A DNA stretch of 64,000 nucleotides from JACKAQ01 sp020634975 [NCBI: Calditrichia bacterium] (GCA_020634975.1 JACKAQ010000004.1:186001-250000), one strand, 5' to 3'. Counted from the first letter of the stretch, positions 1-8,882 are shown. Numbers and translations are program-made. The notes: generated by a model not told the origin, from the sequence alone.

Positions 1-2613
1 CTGAAGCTGTTGGGGATTGCCAATCGACGCCAGTATCATATCGATCACGCGCTGAAACATTTTCGCCGTGCGTCCAGTATTTTCAACGGTTTAGGTGAAG
101 TTCGACACATGCTGGAAGTGCTCATCGGGATTGGTGAAATTTACAATTATCGCAAAGAAGTTGCATCTGCTGTGGAGCAATATCAGCGGGCGTTGGTGTT
201 GGCAAAAAGCATTGGCGACGAAAGCGAACAGGCGCATATTCACATGGCGCTGGGCGTAGCCTGGCAAACCCAACGCGATCCCGAAGCGGCAATTGAACAT
301 TTCAATAGCGCGATCGTCATTTTCCAAAAACAGCACAACAAAGCCAAAGAAGCAGAGGCGATAAAAGCCATTGGCGATGCCTACCAAAGCGTTCGCCGAA
401 TGGACGCGGCGTTGAGCATGTACGAACGCGCCGTAAATCTATTCAAAATTATGAAAGATGAAAAAGGGGAAGGGGAGACGCGGCTTGGCATCGGTAACAT
501 TCACAAATCGGACGGCAAATTTGATGAGGCTACCGCCAGTTTCGAACAGTCGCTGACCTGTTTCCGGAATACAGAAGAATGGCAGGGTGAGGCAGAAGCG
601 TTGTTGCAAATCGGCGAAGTGGAGCTGCTCCGGCAACGGTTTGATGAATCTGAATCCCGGTTGAATGCGGCATTGGAAATTTGGGGAAAAACACAGGAAA
701 TTCCCGGTCAGGGACGGGTGATGAAGGCACTCGGCGATCTGCACACGGCACAATTCGAATTTGATATGGCGCAGGCAAATTATCAGGCGGCGGTGGATTT
801 ATTCCACAAATCCGGGTTTCGTCCGGGACTTCCGGCGGCACTCAAGGCGCTCGGCGATGCAACAGCCCGGAAAGAGCGCGACCTCAGCCTGGAATTTTAC
901 GGGCGGGCCCTGCCGCTTTCCCGATCGCTGGATGAAACGGTTCTGGAAATGGAAATATTGCTGGCGATGGGTGAAATTTATCGGCAGCGAAAAGAATACG
1001 AATCGGCGAGAGAACATCTGGATCGCGCGTTTGGCGTATCGCGGATGCTCAACGATCAAAAAGCCGAAGCGGATATTATGATGGTGCTCGGTCAGGTTTT
1101 TTTGGGTATGCGGGAAGTGGACAGCGCCATCGGTCAATTTAACAAAGCCGTTTTGTATTTCCAGAAAAATAATTTGAAGACCCGCGAAGCTGTAGCATTG
1201 CGTTTGATGGGCGATGCGTATCGCACGATCAGAAAATTCGACAGCGCCCAAAGTATGTACGACAAAGCCATGTCCCTTAGCCAAATTATGAAAGATCGCG
1301 AGGTGGAAGCGCAAACCTGCAACGCCAAAGGCGAAATTTTTGTGCTGCAACATCAGTATGATAAAGCTGTCCAATATTTCGATAAAGCGATAGACATTTT
1401 CTGTGAAACCGAAAATTATCTTGGCTGTGCCGAATCGTTCATCGAAAAAGGCAACCTGTTTTTGAAGCGACAACAGATGGAAGCTGCACAGGATATATTT
1501 CAGAAGGCGCTGGAAAGTTCGCAAAAAGTGAACAATCCGGGGTTGCAGGCGCGTACTTTCAAATCGATCGGCGATGTATTTTTGGAAATCGATGAACTTG
1601 GCGAAGCCAGAATGCACTTCGAAGCAGCGCTAAAATTATTTCGTACCGCAAACGACCGCCAGGGGCAGGGCAGAACGCTAAAAGGTATCGGGGATGTATT
1701 CGCAAAAGAGGATGAATTTCAACCTGCGATGGAAAATTACAGCCGGTCGTTAAGCCTTTCCCGAACCAACCACGATTTGGAAAATGAGGCGCACACGCTC
1801 CGCGCGATCGCCCGGCTTAACCAACGCCGCAAAAATTTTGAAACTGCGATCAATAATTATCAAAATGCCGTTTCCATTTTCCGGCAAATAGTAGACAAAA
1901 TCGAAGAAGCCGCAACGTTGGAAACGTTGGGTAAAGTTAATATTCAGCAAGCAGATATGTCTTCTGCACGCCGGCAATATCAACGTGTTTTGGAGATTTA
2001 TCTTTATTTGAATAATTCGGAAAAAGTAGCTGAGAGCTATAACCAACTGGCGTTTATCAACTATCAAAGGGGTTATAATCCTGAGGCACTTGAAGCATAC
2101 AATGCAGCTTTAAATGGGTTTTCAGCGGTCGGAAATGAGGTAGGCCAGGCAAAAGCACTTGTGGGTACCGGCAATGTTTTGTCTGAAATGGAACGGTTGG
2201 ATGAAGCAGAAAAATATTATCTGCAAGCTGTCCAATTGTATGAAAAATTAGGCGACACCATCGGCATTGCCGATTGCCAACTGGCGCTCGGCAAATTGTA
2301 TTACAAAAAGCAAAAATACGATTCCGCGCGAGAGGCTTACCAAAAAGCGCTCAGCGGACATCAAAAAGCGGGTGATCAGGAAAAAGTAGCGAAAGATTTG
2401 TTGTATGTTTCGAACGTTTTGCAGGCTTTAAAACAAGGTGAAGCGGCAATCCAGATGATTGAATTGTCGCTCCAGATTCATATCGAACAAAAATTGCCGG
2501 GTGTAAAAAGCGTGACCAAAAAGCTGTTGCGTATGCGAAACATCACCGGCAATAAAAATGCGAAAGCGTTTTTGCAAGAACTCACCGACCGTTGGGTGAA
2601 TCGGCAGGATTAG
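1..2613 (+). CDS. Large TPR-repeat protein, 5' end outside the window
   Basis: The reading frame is open from base 1 with no in-frame stop, and the first candidate start is a TTG at position 10 without a ribosome binding site, so the gene most likely begins upstream. At least 867 residues consist almost entirely of tandem TPR units of about 40 residues, roughly 20 copies, with the recurring pattern A-x-x-x-[IL]-G-[DE]-[VIA] followed by F-[DE]-x-A and Y-x-x-A-[LV]. This is the long TPR_12/kinesin-light-chain-like arrangement. No signal peptide, membrane segment or enzymatic domain is visible in the part present. TPR solenoids are protein-interaction scaffolds, and in bacteria long arrays are often fused to a kinase, cyclase or regulator at the N-terminus. 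Such a domain may lie upstream but cannot be seen. The stop codon overlaps the convergent Fe-S oxidoreductase gene by four bases. Confidence 0.85.
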   Translation: MKLLGIANRRQYHIDHALKHFRRASSIFNGLGEVRHMLEVLIGIGEIYNYRKEVASAVEQYQRALVLAKSIGDESEQAHIHMALGVAWQTQRDPEAAIEHFNSAIVIFQKQHNKAKEAEAIKAIGDAYQSVRRMDAALSMYERAVNLFKIMKDEKGEGETRLGIGNIHKSDGKFDEATASFEQSLTCFRNTEEWQGEAEALLQIGEVELLRQRFDESESRLNAALEIWGKTQEIPGQGRVMKALGDLHTAQFEFDMAQANYQAAVDLFHKSGFRPGLPAALKALGDATARKERDLSLEFYGRALPLSRSLDETVLEMEILLAMGEIYRQRKEYESAREHLDRAFGVSRMLNDQKAEADIMMVLGQVFLGMREVDSAIGQFNKAVLYFQKNNLKTREAVALRLMGDAYRTIRKFDSAQSMYDKAMSLSQIMKDREVEAQTCNAKGEIFVLQHQYDKAVQYFDKAIDIFCETENYLGCAESFIEKGNLFLKRQQMEAAQDIFQKALESSQKVNNPGLQARTFKSIGDVFLEIDELGEARMHFEAALKLFRTANDRQGQGRTLKGIGDVFAKEDEFQPAMENYSRSLSLSRTNHDLENEAHTLRAIARLNQRRKNFETAINNYQNAVSIFRQIVDKIEEAATLETLGKVNIQQADMSSARRQYQRVLEIYLYLNNSEKVAESYNQLAFINYQRGYNPEALEAYNAALNGFSAVGNEVGQAKALVGTGNVLSEMERLDEAEKYYLQAVQLYEKLGDTIGIADCQLALGKLYYKKQKYDSAREAYQKALSGHQKAGDQEKVAKDLLYVSNVLQALKQGEAAIQMIELSLQIHIEQKLPGVKSVTKKLLRMRNITGNKNAKAFLQELTDRWVNRQD

Positions 2614-4676
2614 TTTTTTTTGTTTGCCGACCCATTTCCATCCAGCGATTCCGCAACCAAAATGGCGATATCTTTTGTATCCAGCTGCTCACTGCGATTG
2701 GTTTCGTTGATGCCATCGTGCAACATAATGGAGCAGAACGGGCACGCCGATGCAATCATTTTTGCGTTGGTTTCCGTTGCAGCTTCGTCCACCCGATTTT
2801 GGTTGACGCGCGGTTTGTCCTCTTCCAGCCACATTCTTCCGCCGCCGGCGCCACAGCAAAATCCTTTGTTGCGTGAACGCGGCATTTCTTCCAATTTTAC
2901 ACCGGGAATCGCGCTGAGAATTTCGCGCGGTGCATCGTAAACGCCATTATGGCGACCCAAATAACAGGAATCGTGATAGGTAATCGTTTGGCTGTTGCTG
3001 TTGGTGAGTTGTAATTTGCCCTGTTTTATCAGCTCGCTGATTAACTCGGTGTGATGGATAACTTCATAATTTCCACCGATTTGCGGATATTCATTCGCCA
3101 GCGTATTGAAACAATGCGGGCAACTGGTAACCACTTTTTTGAAACTGTGGGCATTGAGCGTTTCCACATTTTGGGCAGCCAGCATTTGATACAAATATTC
3201 GTTGCCGACTCGCCGTGCCGGGTCTCCGGTGCAGGTTTCTTCTTTCCCCAAAATCGCGTAATTGACGCCCGCAGTGTTAAAAATCTTGACCATCGATTGC
3301 AGCGTTTTTTGCGCTTTTTGATCGAACGCACCGGCGCAGCCCACAAAAACGAGGTATTCAACATCGCCCTCAGCATCGCGCATGGTGGGCACATTCAGCC
3401 CTTCCGCCCATTCTTCACGGTCGTCCGGTGCCATTCCCCACGGATTGCCGCTGTTCTCCAGATTTTTGAAAATGCTCGTTAATTCTGCAGGAAAACGGCT
3501 TTCTTCCAAAACCATGTGTCGGCGCATTTCCACAAATCTATCGATAAAATCGATGAACAGCGGGCAGGCCTCTTCGCAAGCTTTACAGGTGGTGCAGGAC
3601 CAGATCGTTTCGTCTTTGATCACTTCTCCAACGAGTGCGGAACCGGCGTATTCAGCCGTTTCCGTTGCGCCGTTGCCGCCGTTTAACTGGCTGGCCATCG
3701 AAAGAATCCAGGGCGTTTTTTCATACAAATGATCGCGCATATGTTCATTAACCACCTTTGGCGAGAGCGGTTTTTCGGTTGCGTACGCCGGGCATGCTGC
3801 CTGGCAACGTCCGCACTCCGTGCAGGTGTAAACGTCCAAAATATCTTTCCAGTCGAACTGCTCGATTTGCGATACGCCGAACCGCTCGATGTCGTCAGCT
3901 TCCAAATCCATATGCGGCAAAGTGCTCGGTTCCAGATTCCGGAAATACACGTTGAAAGCAGAGGTGATCACATGAAAATGTTTGGAAATGGGCAAATATG
4001 CGAGGAAAAAAAGCAGCACAACCATGTGCAACCACCACGAAACGCTGTGTAGAATCGCCAATCCATTTGGCGATAAATTCATTGAATTCAATAAGTTGGC
4101 GGTGAACGCTGCCATAAAAGAAAATGCTTCGCCAGTCGGTTCACCGGCGGCAACCAGCGATCCGTTGATGAGAAAATCGGTGAACATCAACGTAAAAATC
4201 ATCGATAAAATAAATAGCGCATCCAGCGATTGTGTGATTCGTTGGGGACGCAACACCAGCCGGCGAAACACCAAAAATACAACCATGAAAAGCACCACAA
4301 CTTCAAAAGCATCTCGCAGAAAAATATACGGAGCGCCAAAAATGCCGTCGGGTCCAAAAAAAGGCAGGTGAAAATCGTGGAAAAATGCCCGAAAAATCAA
4401 ATGGACACTGTTAATCGAAACGGCCAAAAATCCCCAAAAAACGAGTGCGTGCATCAATCCGGCGCCGATATGTTTGGGATCGAGAATCCGCCGTTGACCG
4501 AGCCAATACACCAAAACGCCTTTCAGGCGTTCCATCGGGCGATCAAAACGGTTGATCGGCGTTGCCGCTTTGAGTACCAAAAAACGCATCCGCATGAAAT
4601 AAACAAACGCACCGGCGGCGGACAGCAGAATTATCGCGAATATTATTTTGGAAAAAACAGTCGCAGTTGGGATCAT
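2610..4676 (-). CDS. Membrane-bound Fe-S oxidoreductase, ETF:menaquinone oxidoreductase (EMO)/HdrD-like
   Basis: 688 residues. The N-terminal ~240 residues hold about five or six hydrophobic helices with histidines (for example GLMHALVFWGF) as in NarI/HdrE-type b-cytochromes. A ferredoxin domain with two motifs, CTECGRCQAACP and CTTCKACEEACP, follows near residues 285-380. Two cysteine-rich CCG domains come last: the first ends in SCPHCF and the second contains CYLGRHNG and GFCCGAGGGRMW. This fusion is the architecture of membrane proteins proposed to pass electrons from acyl-CoA dehydrogenase/ETF to menaquinone. Role in this organism is inferred, since no etfAB is in the window. ATG 4676 is chosen because AAGGAG lies just upstream. 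It is divergent from a TetR gene of the kind that often controls fatty-acid or efflux genes. Lactate/glycolate-type or HdrDE-like heterodisulfide chemistry remains an alternative. Confidence 0.85.
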   Translation of the reverse strand: MIPTATVFSKIIFAIILLSAAGAFVYFMRMRFLVLKAATPINRFDRPMERLKGVLVYWLGQRRILDPKHIGAGLMHALVFWGFLAVSINSVHLIFRAFFHDFHLPFFGPDGIFGAPYIFLRDAFEVVVLFMVVFLVFRRLVLRPQRITQSLDALFILSMIFTLMFTDFLINGSLVAAGEPTGEAFSFMAAFTANLLNSMNLSPNGLAILHSVSWWLHMVVLLFFLAYLPISKHFHVITSAFNVYFRNLEPSTLPHMDLEADDIERFGVSQIEQFDWKDILDVYTCTECGRCQAACPAYATEKPLSPKVVNEHMRDHLYEKTPWILSMASQLNGGNGATETAEYAGSALVGEVIKDETIWSCTTCKACEEACPLFIDFIDRFVEMRRHMVLEESRFPAELTSIFKNLENSGNPWGMAPDDREEWAEGLNVPTMRDAEGDVEYLVFVGCAGAFDQKAQKTLQSMVKIFNTAGVNYAILGKEETCTGDPARRVGNEYLYQMLAAQNVETLNAHSFKKVVTSCPHCFNTLANEYPQIGGNYEVIHHTELISELIKQGKLQLTNSNSQTITYHDSCYLGRHNGVYDAPREILSAIPGVKLEEMPRSRNKGFCCGAGGGRMWLEEDKPRVNQNRVDEAATETNAKMIASACPFCSIMLHDGINETNRSEQLDTKDIAILVAESLDGNGSANKKN

Positions 4677-4935
4677 AAATTGGGTCTCCTTGCAGATTCG
4701 ATTGCCCAGCCCGGGAAGTGTTCGAATAACAACAGTTGAGCGGAGCGAAGTTACGCAAAAATTTATGAGTAGAATCGGATTTTATCAAGCAGAATATAAC
4801 TTGGGAAATTTTGGCACTGGCAAAGCAATGCGCAACCCAATTGATTTTGTGTCGGTAAAATCAAATAAAAATAATAGTTTAGAGCATTTCCAATTTTTTA
4901 TGGGTTACATTGTTTTGAAAAAATGAAAAAAAATC

Positions 4936-4964
4936 TGGACAATGTAACTTTTGCAAATTATATT
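4936..4964 (+). promoter_or_regulatory. Sigma-70-type promoter of the tetR gene
   Basis: TGGACA (4936-4941) and TATATT (4959-4964) are separated by exactly 17 bases, with an expected start point near 4971. The palindromic operator at 4975-4993 lies directly downstream, over the predicted start point, as expected for autorepression. The rest of the 342-base gap 4677-5018 is AT-rich and holds no gene. It must also contain the unseen promoter of the divergent Fe-S oxidoreductase. Confidence 0.6.
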
Positions 4965-4974
4965 CGTTTCAAGA

Positions 4975-4993
4975 AAATGACTGACAGTCAGTA
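4975..4993. promoter_or_regulatory. TetR operator O1 (before tetR)
   Basis: AAATGACTGACAGTCAGTA is an inverted repeat with half-sites AAATGACT and AGTCAGTA around a three-base spacer. It differs from the operator before tolC (5711-5729) by one base per half-site. Two near-identical palindromes, one before the regulator gene and one before the adjacent efflux operon, make these the likely binding sites of the TetR protein encoded at 5019. Binding itself is inferred. Confidence 0.75.
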
Positions 4994-5018
4994 AATAGAA
5001 ATGAGTTTAGGACGTTAA

Positions 5019-5660
5019 ATGGGAATTGCAGAAAGAAGAGAACGGGAAAAGGAGCAGCGCCGCCAAAGTATTTTGGACGCAGCGGAAGAATTATTTTTCG
5101 GAAAGGGCATCGAGCACACCACAATGGACGATGTTGCGGAAGCAGCGGAAGTCAGCAAAGGCACGTTGTATCTGTATTTCAAAAATCGTGAGGATATTTA
5201 TCACGGCATTTATTTGCGCGGATTGGATGTTCTGAAAAGCTATTTCGAAGAAGCGTTGCGTCAGGAAGGCGACGGACTTTGTCTCGTTCGGGAAATCGGG
5301 AAGGCATACTATCGTTTTTCGCAAACGCACTCCAATTATTTTCATGCGATGAACGAAATGGATCCCGGAAAAATTGAGCACACGGATGTGGAATCGAACG
5401 GATTTAAATGCCATTTGCTCGCCGAAGATGTGAAAAAGCTGGTCGCCAAAGCCGTTGAAATCGGAATCGAGGATGGCAGTATCCGCGCCGAAGTTAACCC
5501 AAAATTAATGGCGTATGTGCTTTGGGGACAAACCAGCGGCGTAATTAAATTGATTAACAATTTGGGCGAGCACATGCGCACGCTCCATCACATCGAGCCA
5601 GAGTTGATGATTAATGTTTTGTTTGACCAGATTTATCATGGATTGCGAACGGACAAATAA
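5019..5660 (+). CDS. TetR/AcrR family transcriptional regulator
   Basis: 213 residues, the usual length. The N-terminal helix-turn-helix spans about residues 10-56, with the family signature I-L-D-A-A-E-E-L-F near residue 20 and T-M-D-D-V-A-E-A-A-E-V-S-K-G-T-L-Y-L-Y-F at about 35-54. The C-terminal ligand/dimerisation domain is divergent. ATG 5019 is preceded by TAGGA. The gene is followed by its own terminator (5674-5703), so tolC is transcribed separately. The matching operators at 4975-4993 and 5711-5729 imply autorepression and repression of the tolC/thioesterase/MFP/RND operon. The inducer is unknown. The acyl-CoA-type thioesterase in the operon makes a lipophilic or acyl ligand plausible, but that is a guess. 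Confidence 0.93.
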   Translation: MGIAERREREKEQRRQSILDAAEELFFGKGIEHTTMDDVAEAAEVSKGTLYLYFKNREDIYHGIYLRGLDVLKSYFEEALRQEGDGLCLVREIGKAYYRFSQTHSNYFHAMNEMDPGKIEHTDVESNGFKCHLLAEDVKKLVAKAVEIGIEDGSIRAEVNPKLMAYVLWGQTSGVIKLINNLGEHMRTLHHIEPELMINVLFDQIYHGLRTDK

Positions 5661-5673
5661 TTGAACGGAATCT

Positions 5674-5703
5674 AATATTGCGTGGCTAACGCAATATTTT
5701 TTT
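5674..5703 (+). terminator. Intrinsic terminator after tetR
   Basis: AATATTGCGT (5674-5683) pairs perfectly with ACGCAATATT (5689-5698) over a five-base loop and runs into seven T residues. It separates tetR from the efflux operon. Confidence 0.85.
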
Positions 5704-5710
5704 ACACTTT

Positions 5711-5729
5711 AACTGACTCGCAGTCAGTT
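5711..5729. promoter_or_regulatory. TetR operator O2 (before tolC)
   Basis: AACTGACT CGC AGTCAGTT is a perfect 8-bp inverted repeat with a three-base spacer. It lies 29 bases before the tolC start codon and just after the tetR terminator. Spacing and half-sites match the operator before tetR, so both are probably bound by the same TetR repressor. The tolC promoter should overlap this site. TTTACA at 5701-5706 could be a weak -35, but no convincing -10 is seen. Confidence 0.75.
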
Positions 5730-5757
5730 TTTCAAAACCAGTTTAAAGGAAGTGGAA

Positions 5758-7110
5758 ATGCTAAAATACAGTCGTCATTTACTCCTGTTGATGCTCGTTT
5801 TTACGACGGTGGTTGGTGCTCAATCGACAATTTTATCGCGATATGTGGAAGAGGGCATCGATAATAATCTCGGTTTGCTAAAAGAAACGCTGGCGTTAGA
5901 GCAGAAACAATCGGCTGTTCGGCAGGCGCGCGGATTGTATCTGCCGGATGTTACGTTTCATGCCAATTACACATGGGCAGACGGCGGACGTTCCATCGAT
6001 TTTCCGGTGGGCGATTTGTTCAACCCGATTTACAGCACGCTGAACGGTTTGACAGGCAGCGCCAATTTCCCGACCAATCTGGAAAATCAGGAAATCCAGC
6101 TGTTGCCGGACGATTTTCACGAAACAAAATTGCAGATTATCCAGCCGATTTTTAACTCAGATATTTATTTCAATTATCGCGCCCAGCGGGATTTAGTGGA
6201 TGTTCAGGCTGCCCAACGCGAAGCGTTTATCTCCGAACTCACCAAAGAGATAAAAAGCGGCTATTTTCAATATTTACAATCAGAAGCAGTGCTTAAAATT
6301 TTCGATCAGACAATGGTTGTGCTGAAAGAATTGCGGCGCGTGAACACCCGTTTGGTGGAAGCGCAAAAAGCCACGAAAGATGTTATCAGCACATCGGATT
6401 TCGAAATCAGCGAACTGGAACAAAAGATTGCAGTTGCGCAAAAAAATCGCAACCTCGCGAAAGCGTATTTCAATTTTTTGCTAAACCGCGAACTGGAATC
6501 CGTCATCGAATCGGATAGCTCAATCGCCGCATCTGCCAACCAAACCGCGCTGGCGGACGCCAAAGCACTGGCTTTGCAGCAGCGTCCGGAGCTTCGCCAA
6601 ATTTTATCCGCCCAAAATGCCGCCGGAAAATTGCGCAAAATGAATCAGGCCAGTTTTCTACCTAAAATTTTTGCCGCCGGAGAAGCCGGATATCAGGGTT
6701 ACCAATACAAATTTAACGATTCGCAGGATTACTGGCTGGTGCGCGTTGGGCTGGAGTGGAATTTGTTTAACGGATTTCAGACGACATCCAAAATTCAGCA
6801 GTCAAAAATTGAGGAAAAGCGCCTCAAAACCCAATCGGATGAATTGGAAAAACAAATTCAACTGCAGGTGATTGAGGGATTTTATGGTGTGCAGGCTGCG
6901 CAGGCGGCGGTTCAGTCCGCTCAAAATGGCGAACGCGCAGCGAGCGAAAGCTTCCGAATTATCAAACGGAAATATGAAGAAGGTCAGGCATTGCTGGTCG
7001 AGTTTTTGGATGCGCGGAACAAACTGACCAACGCGCAGCTATCGCTGGCAATTGCCCGATACGATCTGCTGATTCAACAGGCAAGTTTCGAGCGTGCCAT
7101 TGGCAATTAA
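5758..7110 (+). CDS. TolC-family outer membrane efflux protein
   Basis: About 450 residues. A signal peptide is followed by the two-fold repeated OEP domains rich in long alpha-helices, with the typical late motif R-K-Y-E-E-G-Q-A-L-L-V-E-F-L-D-A-R near residue 415. It would form the outer-membrane exit duct for the RND pump encoded downstream. ATG 5758 is preferred over the GTG at 5752 because AAAGGA (5745-5750) is correctly spaced for the ATG. It is the first gene of a four-gene operon (tolC, thioesterase, membrane fusion protein, RND pump) under the palindromic operator at 5711-5729. Confidence 0.92.
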   Translation: MLKYSRHLLLLMLVFTTVVGAQSTILSRYVEEGIDNNLGLLKETLALEQKQSAVRQARGLYLPDVTFHANYTWADGGRSIDFPVGDLFNPIYSTLNGLTGSANFPTNLENQEIQLLPDDFHETKLQIIQPIFNSDIYFNYRAQRDLVDVQAAQREAFISELTKEIKSGYFQYLQSEAVLKIFDQTMVVLKELRRVNTRLVEAQKATKDVISTSDFEISELEQKIAVAQKNRNLAKAYFNFLLNRELESVIESDSSIAASANQTALADAKALALQQRPELRQILSAQNAAGKLRKMNQASFLPKIFAAGEAGYQGYQYKFNDSQDYWLVRVGLEWNLFNGFQTTSKIQQSKIEEKRLKTQSDELEKQIQLQVIEGFYGVQAAQAAVQSAQNGERAASESFRIIKRKYEEGQALLVEFLDARNKLTNAQLSLAIARYDLLIQQASFERAIGN

Positions 7111-7133
7111 AAAATTAACCAAGTAACACAATA

Positions 7134-7592
7134 ATGAGAGATACAAAGATGAACCCGACCGGATTTACCAAAGAATATGAAATCAGGTGGTGCGATGTGG
7201 ACCCGAACATGCACATGCGCCACACGGTTATCGGCGATATTACTGACCACATTCGCGGCGTGTATTTTGAACAGCATGATATTTCATTTCAAAAATTGCG
7301 CGAAATGATGGTTGGACCGGTATTGCTGCAATACAGCGTCCGTTTTTTGCGGGAAGTGATGATGTATGAAAAAGTGCTGGTGGAATTTCAGATTAAATCG
7401 TTGAGCCGCGATTTGCGAAAATTCCGGTTTTACCACCGCATTTATAAAATGGACGGGCAAATTGCTGCAGAAGTGGAGGTGTTTGGTGCATGGATGGATC
7501 TCGTCAAACGCAAAATTACAGTGCCGCCGGATTTGGTTCGAGGTGTGCTGGACCATGCGCCGATGGCGGATAATTTTGAATGGATGGATTGA
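7134..7592 (+). CDS. Hotdog-fold acyl-CoA thioesterase-like protein (4HBT/YbgC-FadM type)
   Basis: 152 residues, the usual size for a single hotdog domain. The N-terminal E-I-R-W-C-D-V-D-P-N-M-H-M carries the Asp and His positions of the 4-hydroxybenzoyl-CoA thioesterase family active-site region. The family hydrolyses acyl-CoA or aryl-CoA thioesters in the cytosol. The gene is 23 bases after tolC and 118 before the membrane-fusion gene on the same strand, so it sits inside an efflux operon, which is unusual for a thioesterase. An in-frame ATG at 7149 is an alternative start, and neither start has a strong ribosome binding site. The substrate is unknown. An acyl-ACP thioesterase or a catalytically altered binding protein is possible. 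Confidence 0.8.
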   Translation: MRDTKMNPTGFTKEYEIRWCDVDPNMHMRHTVIGDITDHIRGVYFEQHDISFQKLREMMVGPVLLQYSVRFLREVMMYEKVLVEFQIKSLSRDLRKFRFYHRIYKMDGQIAAEVEVFGAWMDLVKRKITVPPDLVRGVLDHAPMADNFEWMD

Positions 7593-7710
7593 GATTTGAG
7601 AATAATAAGTGATTTTTAAAGGATAAAAAGCTCTACATGCGCTGAACGAATCCGAAGCGCGAAACCATCTGAAAAAACAAAACTAAATACCTGTAAACAG
7701 GAGAGATACA

Positions 7711-8802
7711 ATGTTGAAAAAAATTATATTCCATAGTTTTTTGGTTACCGGAATGCTCGTTTTGGCGGCTTGCGGAAAATCTGATGCGACGCCAACGGCA
7801 GATGCACAGAACCGCCCGCATCCTGTGAAAATTGTCAAAGTGGAGCAAACCAGCGCACCGATTCCCATCGAATCCAGCGGTAAACTGGCATCCGAAGCGG
7901 AGATGTTGTTGTCCTTCAAAATCGGCGGAGTGGTCGATCGCATTTTGGTGAATGAAGGGCAAACGGTTAGCGAAGGCCAACTGCTCGCTCATCTCAATTT
8001 GACGGAAATTGACGCCCGGGTTCGCCAGGCGAAAAACGCATTTGAAAAAGCAGAACGCGATATGGCGCGCGTAAAAGATTTGCTGAAAGACAGCGTTGCC
8101 ACGCTGGAACAGTATCAAAACGCCAGCACCGGATACGAAGTTGCGCAGGCAGATTACGAAATTGCGAAATTTAATCAGCGTTATGCCAAAATCATCGCGC
8201 CGACGAGCGGCAAAGTGTTGCGCCGTTTTGTGGAGCGTGGCGAGCTGATCAATCCGGGAATGCCCGCGATGCAGATCGGCACGGCCAGTGCATCTTCGCA
8301 AATCATTCGCATCGGTGTATCGGATCGCGATGTGGTTCGGCTGGCGCCCGGCGACACAGCGCAAGTCCGTTTCGATGCGTATCCCGGCGCAAAATTTTCT
8401 GGATATGTGACCGAAATTGCGGCGGCTGCAGATCCCAAAACCGGCACATTTGAGGTGGAACTCACGCTCGAGCCATCCAAACTGCTGTTGAAGAACGGTT
8501 TTGTCGGAAAAGTGAAATTGTTTCCCGCCAAACAATCCGCATATTATCGCATCCCGATGAGCGCGCTGGTCGATGGTTCCCGCGATTTGGTGAGCATTAT
8601 GATTCCGGTAAATGAGCGCACTTCCGCCCGGAAAATCACGGTTCGCCCGGAACATGTCGGCACGGATTATTTTACGGTGCTGGCAAGCGAAGCTGGCAAA
8701 ATTGGTGAAGTGATCACCGATGGCGCAGCATATGTCCGTGATGGCGAAACGATTTCGCTCGTCGGTAACATCAGTGAAATCAAGACGATAGCTGAAAAAT
8801 AA
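7711..8802 (+). CDS. RND efflux periplasmic adaptor (membrane fusion) lipoprotein
   Basis: 363 residues. A lipoprotein signal ends in the lipobox L-A-A-C near residue 19, so the mature protein is anchored to the inner membrane by lipid. The sequence follows HlyD/AcrA order: a first half of the biotinyl-lipoyl-like domain (I-L-V-N-E-G-Q-T-V-S-E-G-Q-L-L-A, about 85-100), a short coiled-coil hairpin (~105-150), the second lipoyl half ending I-I-A-P-T-S-G-K-V, then a beta-barrel domain containing D-P-K-T-G-T-F-E-V-E. ATG 7711 follows AGGAGAG. It links the TolC-like duct (5758) with the RND pump (8883). Confidence 0.92.
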   Translation: MLKKIIFHSFLVTGMLVLAACGKSDATPTADAQNRPHPVKIVKVEQTSAPIPIESSGKLASEAEMLLSFKIGGVVDRILVNEGQTVSEGQLLAHLNLTEIDARVRQAKNAFEKAERDMARVKDLLKDSVATLEQYQNASTGYEVAQADYEIAKFNQRYAKIIAPTSGKVLRRFVERGELINPGMPAMQIGTASASSQIIRIGVSDRDVVRLAPGDTAQVRFDAYPGAKFSGYVTEIAAAADPKTGTFEVELTLEPSKLLLKNGFVGKVKLFPAKQSAYYRIPMSALVDGSRDLVSIMIPVNERTSARKITVRPEHVGTDYFTVLASEAGKIGEVITDGAAYVRDGETISLVGNISEIKTIAEK

Positions 8803-8882
8803 ATTGCAGCCGTTTCAAAAAAAGCGGTGCAACGGCCTTCAATTAATTGAAATTACCATCAGAAAATAAAGTAGAAACAACT

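Noticed and set aside
799-1617. 272-codon minus-strand open frame inside the TPR gene
   Set aside because: It is antisense to strongly periodic TPR repeats. Its Phe/His/Arg-rich composition is that of a reading-frame shadow.
4648-4926. 92-codon plus-strand open frame upstream of tetR
   Set aside because: It begins inside the Fe-S oxidoreductase gene on the other strand and runs through the AT-rich promoter region without protein-like features.
7633-8655. 340-codon minus-strand open frame opposite the membrane fusion protein gene
   Set aside because: The plus strand encodes a clear adaptor lipoprotein with a ribosome binding site. The minus frame shows no family pattern.
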